From Candidatus Cloacimonetes bacterium 4572_55 (lineage in GTDB: Bacteria > 4572-55), in contig NBMB01000050.1 in NCBI GenBank assembly GCA_002084765.1, forward strand, positions 1 through 20,334: a stretch of 20,334 nt of DNA. The letters run 5' to 3'. Below, piece by piece: positions 1 through 8,674 of this stretch (within the stretch, counting starts at the first letter, position 1; each line of letters begins with the position of its first letter). The translations under genes and the position numbers were made by a program. Under the pieces are notes generated by a model. It worked only from the letters and a program-made list of their open reading frames with translations. It was not told the DNA's origin and ran no database searches.

Positions 1-395
1 TAGCTAAAAGTAAAGCCGTCATATAAAGCGTCATCTATGACCGTTCCGTCCCCGAGAAGCCACAGAAATTGATCGACCAGACAGAAATTATTGTCAAAAT
101 CGGTCATGTTCTGAATGAAAATCTCGCCGGGCGAGCAGGTATCGATCACGACCAGTTCAAAAGCCGCTTGTGGAGCTGGACAGACTGTGATTTCGACTTC
201 TATCGTGTCCGGCGGACAACCAGCGCATCCCAATGCGATCAACCGAACAGTGTATGTTCCGGCGTCCGGATACGTCGCATAGCCCAATTGATTTCCGCTA
301 ATACCGTCGTCAAATAGAACTCCACAGTGATTGGTCGAAAAATCCTCGAACAGGATCGAATCGCCCTCGCAGATGTAATCAGAACTGACGGAATA
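1..395 (-). pseudogene. 3' continuation of the PKD-repeat protein, different frame, cut by window edge
   Basis: Reading the minus strand from about 395 down to the left edge gives an open frame coding for SSDYICEGDSILFEDFS and onward, matching the first unit of the gene at 239-1216. It continues through a Cys-rich stretch (GCAGCPPDTIEVEITVC) into a second PKD-like core (FLWLLGDGTV) and leaves the window without a stop. A TGA at 396-398 in this frame and the out-of-frame tail of the upstream part confine the frameshift to about 387-396. It is either a real disruption, a sequencing or assembly error at a repeat boundary, or, less likely, a recoding site; I see no slippery run there. The rest of the protein, and whether it ends in a sorting domain, lies outside the window. 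Confidence 0.7.
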
Positions 396-1216
396 TCACA
401 CTCAGTAGTGCAACTATCAACAGTGACTGTTTGGCAGACCACGGCCAGACAATCATTTAAGCCTGGCACACTGACAGTCAGGCAGACCTGATAGGTTCCA
501 TGAAGGTCATACGTGTGCTGCAGGCTATTATAGCCGGGATCCGTTGTTGTGTTGTTGTCTCCAAAATCCCACAGAAACTCCAGCTCCGCGCAAGGTGGGG
601 GTAGCAGAGTCTCGTTGATAAAGTAAAGCATTGCCGGCGCGCAACTGTCAGGCATGATGATGGAAAAATCCGGCTGAGGCAAGGCGCAGACCGTGATCTC
701 AACCTCAATTGTGTCATTGGGACAAACACCACAGCCGAGGGCTATCAGCCTGACCAGGTAAATACCGGCGTCAGGGTAGGTCGCATAGCCCAATTGATTG
801 CCGCTAATACCGTCGTCAAATAGAACTCCACAGTGATTGGTCGAAAAATCCTCGAACAGGATCGAATCGCCCTCGCAAATGTAATCAGAACTGAATTCCA
901 TAGCGGCTATTGGCGGATTCTCACAGTAAGGAATACCATACCAGAAACCGACGTCATTTTCGTTGTTCTGGTCGCTGGTAATGCCGATATTTGTTTGACC
1001 AACAGTCCCGATCACTTGATAATCATCATTCGACGACTTTTCCACACCGCCGTTGCCAAATACGCTTTCTCCATGAGAATATTGGGCATAGATCCGGTAG
1101 GGGAACAGCAATCCTATCATAAACAGACACAGGGCCGTGATGACAATAAACCGAAAATTTTTCACGGTTTTAGGCAAAAATAAATTTTTGCTTTCCATAC
1201 TATTTTTCATTAACAT
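239..1216 (-). CDS. Secreted PKD-repeat protein, frameshifted 5' part
   Basis: Secreted protein of unknown function. A hydrophobic segment at about residues 24-44, ending near IYAQ, looks like a long signal peptide. Residues about 47-92 match the N-terminal block, ending in VGFWYG, common in secreted FCB-group proteins. Two cysteine-rich units follow: one with ICEGDSILFEDFS and one PKD-like with FLWDFGDNNT, the usual W-D-F-G-D signature. PKD domains are extracellular beta-sandwiches often used in adhesion or binding. The ATG at 1216 is preceded by AAAGGAGGG at good spacing. The gene lies 54 bp downstream of the fibre gene on the same strand, so it is probably co-transcribed. After about residue 273 the frame breaks: the last ~50 residues (arginine-rich, ending HTLFG) are an out-of-frame reading of a second copy of the first unit. 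The genuine continuation is in another frame at 1-395. Confidence 0.75.
   Translation of the reverse strand: MLMKNSMESKNLFLPKTVKNFRFIVITALCLFMIGLLFPYRIYAQYSHGESVFGNGGVEKSSNDDYQVIGTVGQTNIGITSDQNNENDVGFWYGIPYCENPPIAAMEFSSDYICEGDSILFEDFSTNHCGVLFDDGISGNQLGYATYPDAGIYLVRLIALGCGVCPNDTIEVEITVCALPQPDFSIIMPDSCAPAMLYFINETLLPPPCAELEFLWDFGDNNTTTDPGYNSLQHTYDLHGTYQVCLTVSVPGLNDCLAVVCQTVTVDSCTTECDIPSVLITSARAIRSCSRIFRPITVEFYLTTVLAEINWAMRRIRTPEHTLFG
274..894. repeat. Near-identical 115-bp direct repeat, 506 bp apart
   Basis: Positions 274-388 and 780-894 are the same sequence with two mismatches by eye. Sequence just outside the block is clearly diverged although it codes for homologous residues. The offset of 506 is not a multiple of three, so the two copies are read in different frames, which is why the gene is broken. 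The sharp edges suggest recent gene conversion or duplication. Confidence 0.9.
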
Positions 1217-1270
1217 AGTTACCCTCCTTTTTAGACCCGGTAGGTTTCTAAAACCTTTTAGGTCAGGTTA

Positions 1271-4200
1271 TTAATTAAGGGTGACTAATATGCGGATTTC
1301 ATCTCGGCCATTATCCAGATTATCGAGGGCTTTGCCGATAATCGCTCCAATCCTGGGATTTTCCGCTTTCATAGCGTAACCGACTGTTGGCGAAGTGGTT
1401 AATAAGTCACCTCGTCGGATTTTTCCATAAGTAGCGTCAGCCTTGACTCGAATTTCGACCTCGTTGCCATCGACAAATGTACTTGCCCCATAGGTGATGG
1501 TTTGGATTGTGCCGTCATCATTTCGAGCCGCGCCGGGAGCAACGATACCGATCACTGAAGATTGATCAGCCGCATTGCAGGGGATAAACTTGTCCGAATC
1601 GGGGTCGATTATCAACACAGTGCCGGGAGCGTAAATTTCGACCGGGTCGGTCAACAACCTCTCGCTGGTTGAGCGATTTACGTTTTCCGCTTGAATAAAT
1701 CCTTGAACCTGTAGGTCCCCGTCAATCATGATGCCCTTGCCAACGCCAACGTCAAGCCCGTCAAACCAGTGTATTGGCACATCGTTGTCATCATCTGGGG
1801 CTTGCATGACCAACTCATTGCTAAGGTTCAAGCCGCCGAGATTTGTCAAATGGCTTACAGTTGTTCCGTCCGATGGGTTAATGACCATGAAAGAGCGAGC
1901 GTACATTTCTCCGTCTCCATCCAAACCGGCAACCTCGGTCGGCTCACTATCGACCTGCTGCCACGTATGCCACTTCCCTAAGCCATCGATGGTCACACCG
2001 GTAAAGCTGTTTGGCTCATCCGGGTTTGGAAACTCTTTCAGCTCCAGTCGGTGCGGTGAAAATCCGGATTGGCGAATAATTCTGTTCATACCGTCATATT
2101 CATAGCGTTGAATATTGCCATTGGTATCATCGGCTGAAGTAAGGCGGCCCATATTATCGTAAGTGTACCGGATAGACGGGGTGATATCTGTATGTCCGCT
2201 TTCGCCCTGAATTCTGAGTGTTGGCAACTCCATATCAGTGATTGTATCAGTAATAGTACGAATACGGGCAGTTCCGGTAAGCAGTTCCAGGTTGAGACCC
2301 TTGCCCTCATATTCCCCAGAAGAGGTCACATGGGCATTGGTCGTACCGTTCGGGGTTCCGTCAGTGGTGACCACAAACGATCGGGCATAAACCTCGCTGT
2401 CAAATATCGAGTCTACATCTGCCGGGGTAAAGTAAGGATCGCCGTTGCTATCCAGGATGTCCCCCTGATCGGTTAGATGGAGCAGGGTATCGCCGGTTGA
2501 TGGATTACGAACAAAGAAGGATTCGGCAAAAATTTCGCCGTTGCCGTCAAGTCCGGCAACAAGAAGTCCACCTCGAGTCGCTGTCCAGGTCGAGTTATTA
2601 TTCAATTTGAACAAATCCTCCTGGCTGTTTCCCAATTGTAGCCCGATTCCGAGATCAAGTTCAATAAAAACATCAAAGAAGCTATCGATCCCAAAGTCAT
2701 CGATATGAATCTCGCCGGGGAGAATGGTAGTCTGCCCCTCAAGACCGGGCAATAGCAGGTTACCGCTGTCGTTCCAGTGACCGAGGGTATCGCCGGTTGA
2801 TGGATTACGAAGAAAGAAGGATTCGGCAAAAATTTCGCCGTTGCCGTCAAGTCCGGCAACAAGAAGTCCGCCTCGAGTCGCTGTCCAGGTCGAGTTATTA
2901 TTCAATTTGAACAAATCCTGCTGGCTGTTTCCCAATTGTAGCCCGATTCCGAGATCAAGTTCAGTAAAAACATCAAAGAAGCTATCGACCCCAAAGTTAT
3001 CGATATGAATCTCGCCGGGGAGAATGGTAGTCTGCCCCTCAAGACCGGGCAATAGCAGGTTACCGCTGCCGTCCCAGTGACCGAGGGTATCGCCGCTTAC
3101 CGGGTCCTTAACATAAAAAGACTCGGCGAAAAACTCGCCGTTACTATCCAGCCCGGCAGTCGCAATCCCGTTGTTTTGAAAAGCAGTCCAGGTTCCGTCC
3201 TTATTGATGCTATGCCCATTTTGGCTGGAGTTATACGTAGAAAAACCGTTGCTGCCAAATCCGGTTGACGAACCGTCTTCCATATCGACAATTCGGGCAC
3301 CGTCGCCATCAACCCTAGTCGTACTTGTCTGACCGTAGGTCTCGAAACTCCCGTCAGATTTCATATGGGAGGTGGCACTATCCATTGTACCGTCTTCGGT
3401 GACGACAAATGATCTGGCATATACTTCAGAGTTGAACACAGAATCTTGCTCGCTGCCGACCGAATATGGATCTCCGTTAGCATCAAAAATTTGGCCCGTG
3501 TTGGTGACATGGAGTAACGTATCGCCAGTCACTGGGTCTTTCACGTAGAACGATTTGGCAAAAATTTCGCCGTTTTCGTCGAGTCCCGAGACGATCAGAT
3601 CATCCTGGGTTGCAGTCCATGTTCCGCCAGAATTGACTGAAACGCTATTCCCATTGCCATCGCCGGTGGTGACACCTTCCGGCTCGACTTCGGTCACATT
3701 GCCCGCCCCATCATCAGTGCGCACGCGTTCTCCGTTTACATCAGTGGCTCCTCCGTTGGAGCTGGGCAGGTGAATATTGCCATTATCCTGCCAGTGCGGA
3801 GAATTCGGCGAAACACCGCCGGGATATTCCGGGTCAGGTTCGCCAATTACGACAGATTTGACGAAAATTTCACTGTCGAATACCGAATCCTGCTCGCCGC
3901 CGGAAAAATAAAGCTCTCCGTCTCTCAGGATTTCCCCATCTCCAGTCAGTTCGATATCGCCTTCGGTTGTCAGATGCAAAGTAGCGTTTTCAAAAGTCCC
4001 GTCCGGAGTGACATAGAAGGATTTGGCAAAAATTTCGCCATCTTCATCCAAACCGGCAACAACCTGACCATCTCTATAAGCCTGCCATGTGCCGTCAGAA
4101 TTGAGATCGTGACCATTATCGTCTGCATTTCTGCTTGACAGACCGCCTGCGTCGATACTGGTCTCGTTACCTTGATCGTCAACGCTGGTTTGACCCCCGG

Positions 4201-5470
4201 GACCGACTTCAGTCACATTGCCGGCACCATCGTCGCTACGCATTCCAGTATGATCCAGAGTGGTCTCACCGCCATCCGAGTTCGGCAGCCTGATTGTTCC
4301 GTCACTTTCCCAATGTGGCGGATTCACCGTCTCCGGCGTGCCGATAACCACAGATTGGACATAGATTTCACTATAAAAAATCGAATCGACAGAGACCGTA
4401 AAAGTAGACAAACTATCGTGAATCATAATAGCGATATCCTCCACAATCCTGACCCAAATTTCATCGGCAAGACAATCCAGATCCAGGGTGATGTCCCAAA
4501 TACATAAATCATCATCATAGGAAACATCAACGCATAGACCCCCGTCAATGTCCATCTCATTGGTTATCTCATATTCACAAATATCGTCGTTATAAGAGAC
4601 CCCGATACAGTTATCACCGCTGTGAATACCGAGCAAGGTTTCTAAGTTATAGGTGCAGGTTAGAGGGTCAAAATTTGCCGCAACGCATTGATCGCCGACA
4701 ATTTGCATAATGTTGTTAATCTCATTATCATCGATTTCGATACAGCGACCCTCGCTATAATTCGTAGCGACAGCGCTAATCGTGATCTTGTTGTTGACAT
4801 CGTCCGGGGTAATGGTCACATTTTGCCCGGCTACCAGATCGATATTGCCGCCGTCATTGACAACACTGTCGATGCTGGAGACAATATCAGGGAAAATATC
4901 AGCGGTTTGCAGTGAATTATTCAGAACCTTCGCCGACGTTACAGCGTCGTCAGCTAGATTCGCGGTACCCACATCGCCGTCTAAAATTTTAGCCGACGTT
5001 ACAGAGTCGTCAGCTAGATCCGCGGTATTCACCTCGCCGTCTAAAATTTCAGCCGACGTTACAGCGTCGTCAGCCAATTTTGAGTTTGTAATCGCATTAT
5101 CTCTTACGTTAAAACTATAGGCGGAAGAGGTTAATTCAATTCGTGGTGAAAGTTCAGAGCCAGTATTGACAGCGATCCCCAGCCAATAGGGATCGTCAAA
5201 AGAGAGAGTTAAAGCAGTCACACTGCCCAGGATCACATCAAAGACCCCGTTCTGAGTTTGTACTGTGGCGTGTGTTTCTGTCCACAGGGCGGTTCCGCCG
5301 GTCTCGGCATTATAGAGGGTGAAGGTTAAGGAATAGGTCGCATTAGAAACCGGATCGCCAGCACTATCTTTTAAAATCCCCTGATAGCTGATGGTGTAAG
5401 GAACATCGCCGCTCACAAATTGAACAGTTAGAAAAATGAATAGTACGCACAAGAGCATAATTCGTCTCAT
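1271..5470 (-). CDS. Large secreted fibre-like repeat protein with embedded YD-repeat
   Basis: 1399-residue secreted protein, probably surface-exposed and structural; exact function unknown. Signal peptide about 1-21 (cleavage near FVSG|DVP). Residues 22-120 are the ISYQGIL...GGTALWTET...NGVFDVILG domain common at the N-terminus of secreted FCB-group proteins. Residues about 124-190 are 20-residue repeats of LADDAVTSAKILDGDV type, likely a trimeric stalk. From about 360 to 1220, repeats with GLDENGEIFAKSFYV and GDTLLHV motifs alternate with Asp/Gly/Asn-rich stretches, including a nearly exact 100-residue duplication (about 793-993). An RHS/YD motif lies at about 1097-1135. The last ~130 residues (PGTVLIID, GKIRRGDLLTTSPTVGYAMKA, IGKAL) are a beta-rich module shared by many secreted repeat proteins, faintly like phage-spike C-terminal autoprocessing domains. 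I see no type IX sorting tail. The ATG at 5470 follows GGAGGA at 7 nt. Confidence 0.85.
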   Translation of the reverse strand: MRRIMLLCVLFIFLTVQFVSGDVPYTISYQGILKDSAGDPVSNATYSLTFTLYNAETGGTALWTETHATVQTQNGVFDVILGSVTALTLSFDDPYWLGIAVNTGSELSPRIELTSSAYSFNVRDNAITNSKLADDAVTSAEILDGEVNTADLADDSVTSAKILDGDVGTANLADDAVTSAKVLNNSLQTADIFPDIVSSIDSVVNDGGNIDLVAGQNVTITPDDVNNKITISAVATNYSEGRCIEIDDNEINNIMQIVGDQCVAANFDPLTCTYNLETLLGIHSGDNCIGVSYNDDICEYEITNEMDIDGGLCVDVSYDDDLCIWDITLDLDCLADEIWVRIVEDIAIMIHDSLSTFTVSVDSIFYSEIYVQSVVIGTPETVNPPHWESDGTIRLPNSDGGETTLDHTGMRSDDGAGNVTEVGPGGQTSVDDQGNETSIDAGGLSSRNADDNGHDLNSDGTWQAYRDGQVVAGLDEDGEIFAKSFYVTPDGTFENATLHLTTEGDIELTGDGEILRDGELYFSGGEQDSVFDSEIFVKSVVIGEPDPEYPGGVSPNSPHWQDNGNIHLPSSNGGATDVNGERVRTDDGAGNVTEVEPEGVTTGDGNGNSVSVNSGGTWTATQDDLIVSGLDENGEIFAKSFYVKDPVTGDTLLHVTNTGQIFDANGDPYSVGSEQDSVFNSEVYARSFVVTEDGTMDSATSHMKSDGSFETYGQTSTTRVDGDGARIVDMEDGSSTGFGSNGFSTYNSSQNGHSINKDGTWTAFQNNGIATAGLDSNGEFFAESFYVKDPVSGDTLGHWDGSGNLLLPGLEGQTTILPGEIHIDNFGVDSFFDVFTELDLGIGLQLGNSQQDLFKLNNNSTWTATRGGLLVAGLDGNGEIFAESFFLRNPSTGDTLGHWNDSGNLLLPGLEGQTTILPGEIHIDDFGIDSFFDVFIELDLGIGLQLGNSQEDLFKLNNNSTWTATRGGLLVAGLDGNGEIFAESFFVRNPSTGDTLLHLTDQGDILDSNGDPYFTPADVDSIFDSEVYARSFVVTTDGTPNGTTNAHVTSSGEYEGKGLNLELLTGTARIRTITDTITDMELPTLRIQGESGHTDITPSIRYTYDNMGRLTSADDTNGNIQRYEYDGMNRIIRQSGFSPHRLELKEFPNPDEPNSFTGVTIDGLGKWHTWQQVDSEPTEVAGLDGDGEMYARSFMVINPSDGTTVSHLTNLGGLNLSNELVMQAPDDDNDVPIHWFDGLDVGVGKGIMIDGDLQVQGFIQAENVNRSTSERLLTDPVEIYAPGTVLIIDPDSDKFIPCNAADQSSVIGIVAPGAARNDDGTIQTITYGASTFVDGNEVEIRVKADATYGKIRRGDLLTTSPTVGYAMKAENPRIGAIIGKALDNLDNGRDEIRILVTLN
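2065..2180 (-). other. RHS/YD-repeat element inside the fibre protein
   Basis: Residues about 1097-1135 read IRYTYDNMGRLTSADD, NGNIQRYEYDGMNRI, two consecutive YD units with the family signature Y-x-Y-D-x-x-G/N-R-[LI]. YD repeats normally form the beta-cage shell of RHS, Tc-toxin C and teneurin proteins, in long arrays. Here only about two units occur, between fibre repeats. Coding frame and repeat style continue undisturbed on both sides. Confidence 0.85.
2491..3090 (-). repeat. Tandem duplication, two 300-bp copies
   Basis: Positions 2491-2790 and 2791-3090 align without gaps; I count eight differences by eye. The unit is exactly 100 codons, so the reading frame is kept. It codes for GDTLGHW...LLLPGLEGQTTILPGEIHID...LDLGIGLQLGN...TWTATRGGLLVAGLDGNGEIFAESFF. 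More diverged copies flank it on both sides. Confidence 0.95.
4921..5100 (-). repeat. 60-bp tandem repeats coding 20-residue stalk units
   Basis: Three consecutive 60-bp units, in register at 4921, 4981 and 5041, share blocks such as GCCGACGTTACAG and CAGCTAGAT. Each codes for L-A-D-D-[AS]-V-T-S-A-K-[IV]-L plus a short variable linker. The regular spacing of hydrophobic residues suggests a coiled or beta-helical stalk just after the N-terminal domain. Confidence 0.85.
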
Positions 5471-6259
5471 AGTTCTTTCCTCCTAAATCGTATAAAAGTA
5501 TGAAAAATTAAAAAAGCATGGGGAAAATGAATGGAGGGTGAATTAAACACTCCGAAAAATTTCTCAGAATCTCAATGAAGGCAAAAAAGCCGCCCTATTT
5601 AGGGTTAAAATCGCTATAGAAAATTGTGACGACGTATAGCGTCGAAGTTGCCTATACGTTAAATTTATCAAAAAATAGAGCAAATGTGGTAGAAAAATAG
5701 CAGGTTTAAGAAAATATTAGCTTAAAACAGATGGTTTCAACAATTCTTGTAATTTCAACCAGAAGTGCGCAAGACCTTGCCACACCTTCCTGTAGGGTGA
5801 TTTTCTTATTAACCGAAATCCGTATTGAAGTGGGATCAAAAAAAATCGGTTATAGCGAGCAGTCAAGTTAATTTTATTTAGTTTAGTTTGTCGAATCGCT
5901 CCTGTCAAGGATAATTAATAACTATTTGAATCTTTTTCAATACAAGCGGGAATTTATCAGTTCTTGGATCGCAAAATCGTCTGATTTATTAGCGGAAAAT
6001 TAAAAAGAAACTTGAAAATTATAAAATTTGATTTATCTTGTAAATATTTTACAAAAAAATAGAACCCAACCTGGATTATTCGTCATCACGGAACTCGATC
6101 CGCAGATTACCACATATTAAGAATTAATAATTAAATAGTTATATTTATTTTTTTATATATTTAAACTTTGTTATAACTCTTTTCTATGTTATTTGCGTCT
6201 CTTTGGTGAATTATTTAGGCTAAAAAATTTGAGAATAAATGTACTGAAAAGGACCTAAT
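5471..6259. other. 789-bp AT-rich divergent intergenic region
   Basis: This gap separates the start of the fibre gene (minus) from the start of the TonB-dependent receptor gene (plus), so it should hold promoters for both. It is AT-rich, most strongly at 5930-6250. A 63-codon minus-strand frame at 5717-5908 has no recognisable domain. I see no riboswitch signature and no clear sigma-70 pair that stands out from the AT-rich background. An 8-bp inverted repeat lies at 5632-5659. Confidence 0.6.
5632..5659. repeat. Inverted repeat, 8-bp arms, in the divergent gap
   Basis: ACGTATAG at 5632-5639 and CTATACGT at 5652-5659 are perfect reverse complements separated by 12 nt. It lies about 160 bp upstream of the fibre gene start, so it could be an operator or leader hairpin. 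The arms are short enough for chance in AT-rich DNA. Confidence 0.3.
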
Positions 6260-8638
6260 ATGAAACGATTTCTATTTTCGATCGGATTTGTTGGTATTTT
6301 GTTATTCGGAGGCGCATTAGAGTCCCATGCTCAGACGGGACAACTACAGGGGACCGCTACGGACAGGTTGACGGGAGAACCTCTCATCGGGGTTAATGTT
6401 ATCCTGAAAGGCACCCCTCTCGGCTCGGCGACCCGAGACAACGGTTCATATCAAATTCCCGACGTGCCTGTCGGCATCTATACCATCATTTTCTCCATGT
6501 TAGGATACGAGAAAAAAGTTCAGACCAATGTCTCGATTCGTCCTGAAAAAACAACGTTCCTTTCAGCCGAGCTGGACGAGCAGGTACTTTCCGGCTCCGA
6601 AGTGGTGGTGACTGCCGCCAGCTATTTCAGTAAAGATTCGGACGCGCCCACAAGCGTCAGGACGCTCGGATATGAAGAGATTCGCCGGTCCCCGGGCGCG
6701 CGTGAAGATATTAGTCGGATGATCCAAAATTTGCCAGGAGTCAACCCGACCGGCGACGATCGCAACGATCTGGTGGTGCGTGGAGGTAGCCCCTCGGAGG
6801 CACTTTTCTTAGTAGACCGTATCGAGATTCCCAATCCCAATCACTTTGGGACCCAAGGAGCGAGCGGGGGTCCGATCAGTATGTTGAATACGGAACTTAT
6901 CAAAAATGTGGAGTTTTTTGCAGGCGGATTTCCTGCCCCTTATGGGGGTCGGATTTCCGCTGTGTTAGATGTGCATTATCGGGAGGGAGACCGGCATCGT
7001 TTCGGCGGCAAGGCTGATCTGAATATGGGCGGCGCAGGAGTCAATCTGGAAGGACCAATCCGAGGCGGGCGCGGCTCCTGGATTTTTGCCGCGCACCGGA
7101 GCTATCTGGAAGTGATGGAGTCTGTTCTGGATGCCGGCGGCGTGCCGATATACACCAATCTGCAAGGCAAAATGGTCTATGATCTGAGGGACGATCTCAA
7201 GCTGTCGATTATTGGATTAGGCGGTCTGGATGAGATCGAAATTGAACAGGAGCCGGATAAGGAGGACTACGAGATCGGCGAGAGGGATACCTCTGAGGTA
7301 GAATTCATAGTCAACAAAACACGGCAGTTTTCTATAGGATCTAATCTGACCAAATTGTGGGGACATCGACTATTTTCCAACCTAACCCTGTTCCACTCCT
7401 ACAACCGATTTTACATTGACTACAATATTCGCGACAGCGAGATCACCCGCCCAGACGATAAACTTGAGCTGGCGACTATTATCCAAACCAACGTTTATGA
7501 CAATACCTCCACCGAGCAGATCACCGGAGCAAAAAACGATTGGAGATTTGTCCTGCCAAATCGAGATCAGCTCAACTGGGGCGCATCGGCAAAGGTTCTC
7601 CAATTCGACCATGATATTGTTTATCAGCCTTATGACTCGTTGAATGCAGTCGGGGGGCAGAGCGAGCCAAATATCGTCTCTGTGAAGCAAGATCCCACGA
7701 CAAAAATCGGAGCTTATGTCAGTTTTATCAAGCGATTTCCTCCCTATTTTGAGCTGACTATCGGCGGGCGATACGACTATTTTCATCTTTTAGAAACCCA
7801 TGATTTCGGTCCGCGCATAGGTGCCGCTTTTCATATCAATAAGCGGCTGACCGTGAACGCCGCGTCAGGGATCTATTATCAATCTCCGGAATTTGTCTTT
7901 ATTACCGGCGACTCGATGAATAGGGAAAATCTCAAAAGCCTGCGTTGTGAGCATTATATCGCGGGATTCGATTATCTCCTGACTGAAGCGACACTTTTTT
8001 CTGCGGAAATCTATCGGAAAAATTATAGCGATTATCCGATTTCCTCTGATCCGGACTTTGCCTTCTACTCCACGGCAAACAGCGGCGGGGATTATGGCTC
8101 AGTCGGTTCGGACGAGTTGATCAGCCAGGGAAAAGGGAGGGCAATTGGTTTGGAACTGTTGTTGCAAAAAAAGTTGATTTCTGGCTTATACGGTATGATC
8201 AGCTACTCCCTTTCCAAAGTTGAACATCAGGCAATGGACAAAATCTATCGCTCAGGCGAGTTCGACAATCGCCATGTTTTTAACCTGGTGGCGGGATACC
8301 GATTGAGTAAATCCTGGGAACTCAGTCTGAAATATCGCTACTCCGGAGGTCGTCCCTATACGCCTTTTGACGAGTCAGCGTCGATTGAGGCAGGACGAGA
8401 CCAGCTGGACACAAGCCGTATCAACGACGAACGGTTTGCCCCTTATCACCGATTAGACCTCCGATTTGATCACCGAAAATATTTCAAAAAATTTGTCTTG
8501 GTCACCTATTTTTCAATCGAAAATGTCTATAATAGGGAAAACGAGGGAGATATTTTTTGGAATGAGAAGAAGCTGTCTACTGACAACGCGTATCAAACCG
8601 GAATATTTCCTATTGGCGGAATTAGTCTGGAGTTCTAA
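6260..8638 (+). CDS. TonB-dependent outer-membrane receptor with carboxypeptidase-regulatory-like domain
   Basis: Outer-membrane gated transporter that takes up a ligand using TonB/ExbBD energy. Signal peptide about 1-24 (ESHA|Q). Residues about 28-108 form a CarboxypepD_reg-like beta-sandwich (GQLQGTATD...GEPLIGVNVILKGT...DNGSYQIPDVPVGIYTI). EVVVTA at 114-119 resembles a TonB box. The plug domain (about 125-240) has NLPGVNPTG, DLVVRGGSPSEALFLVDRIEIPNP and PAPYGGRISAVLDV. The remaining ~550 residues alternate aromatic-rich beta strands and end in LEF, a terminal Phe typical of outer-membrane barrels. The length, 792, is normal for the family. Substrate cannot be told; it is not an obvious SusC because it is short and no SusD partner follows. 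The ATG at 6260 has AAAAGGA upstream. It is the only plus-strand gene here. Confidence 0.93.
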   Translation: MKRFLFSIGFVGILLFGGALESHAQTGQLQGTATDRLTGEPLIGVNVILKGTPLGSATRDNGSYQIPDVPVGIYTIIFSMLGYEKKVQTNVSIRPEKTTFLSAELDEQVLSGSEVVVTAASYFSKDSDAPTSVRTLGYEEIRRSPGAREDISRMIQNLPGVNPTGDDRNDLVVRGGSPSEALFLVDRIEIPNPNHFGTQGASGGPISMLNTELIKNVEFFAGGFPAPYGGRISAVLDVHYREGDRHRFGGKADLNMGGAGVNLEGPIRGGRGSWIFAAHRSYLEVMESVLDAGGVPIYTNLQGKMVYDLRDDLKLSIIGLGGLDEIEIEQEPDKEDYEIGERDTSEVEFIVNKTRQFSIGSNLTKLWGHRLFSNLTLFHSYNRFYIDYNIRDSEITRPDDKLELATIIQTNVYDNTSTEQITGAKNDWRFVLPNRDQLNWGASAKVLQFDHDIVYQPYDSLNAVGGQSEPNIVSVKQDPTTKIGAYVSFIKRFPPYFELTIGGRYDYFHLLETHDFGPRIGAAFHINKRLTVNAASGIYYQSPEFVFITGDSMNRENLKSLRCEHYIAGFDYLLTEATLFSAEIYRKNYSDYPISSDPDFAFYSTANSGGDYGSVGSDELISQGKGRAIGLELLLQKKLISGLYGMISYSLSKVEHQAMDKIYRSGEFDNRHVFNLVAGYRLSKSWELSLKYRYSGGRPYTPFDESASIEAGRDQLDTSRINDERFAPYHRLDLRFDHRKYFKKFVLVTYFSIENVYNRENEGDIFWNEKKLSTDNAYQTGIFPIGGISLEF

Positions 8639-8674
8639 TCTTTTTATTTGTTTTCGGATAAGTCTGAATTCTAA

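Noticed and set aside
387-396. Programmed ribosomal frameshift in the PKD gene
   Set aside because: No slippery heptamer, internal SD or downstream hairpin is evident; an indel at a repeat junction explains it better.
2491-3090. CRISPR or satellite array
   Set aside because: The repeats are 300 bp, contiguous, in frame and inside a coding sequence with no spacers.
1271-5470. Prophage tail fibre
   Set aside because: The protein is fibre-like but has a signal peptide and no phage structural, lysis or integrase genes nearby; a secreted surface protein fits better.
5717-5908. 63-codon minus-strand frame in the divergent gap
   Set aside because: No recognisable domain and no convincing ribosome site were found; chance is likely.
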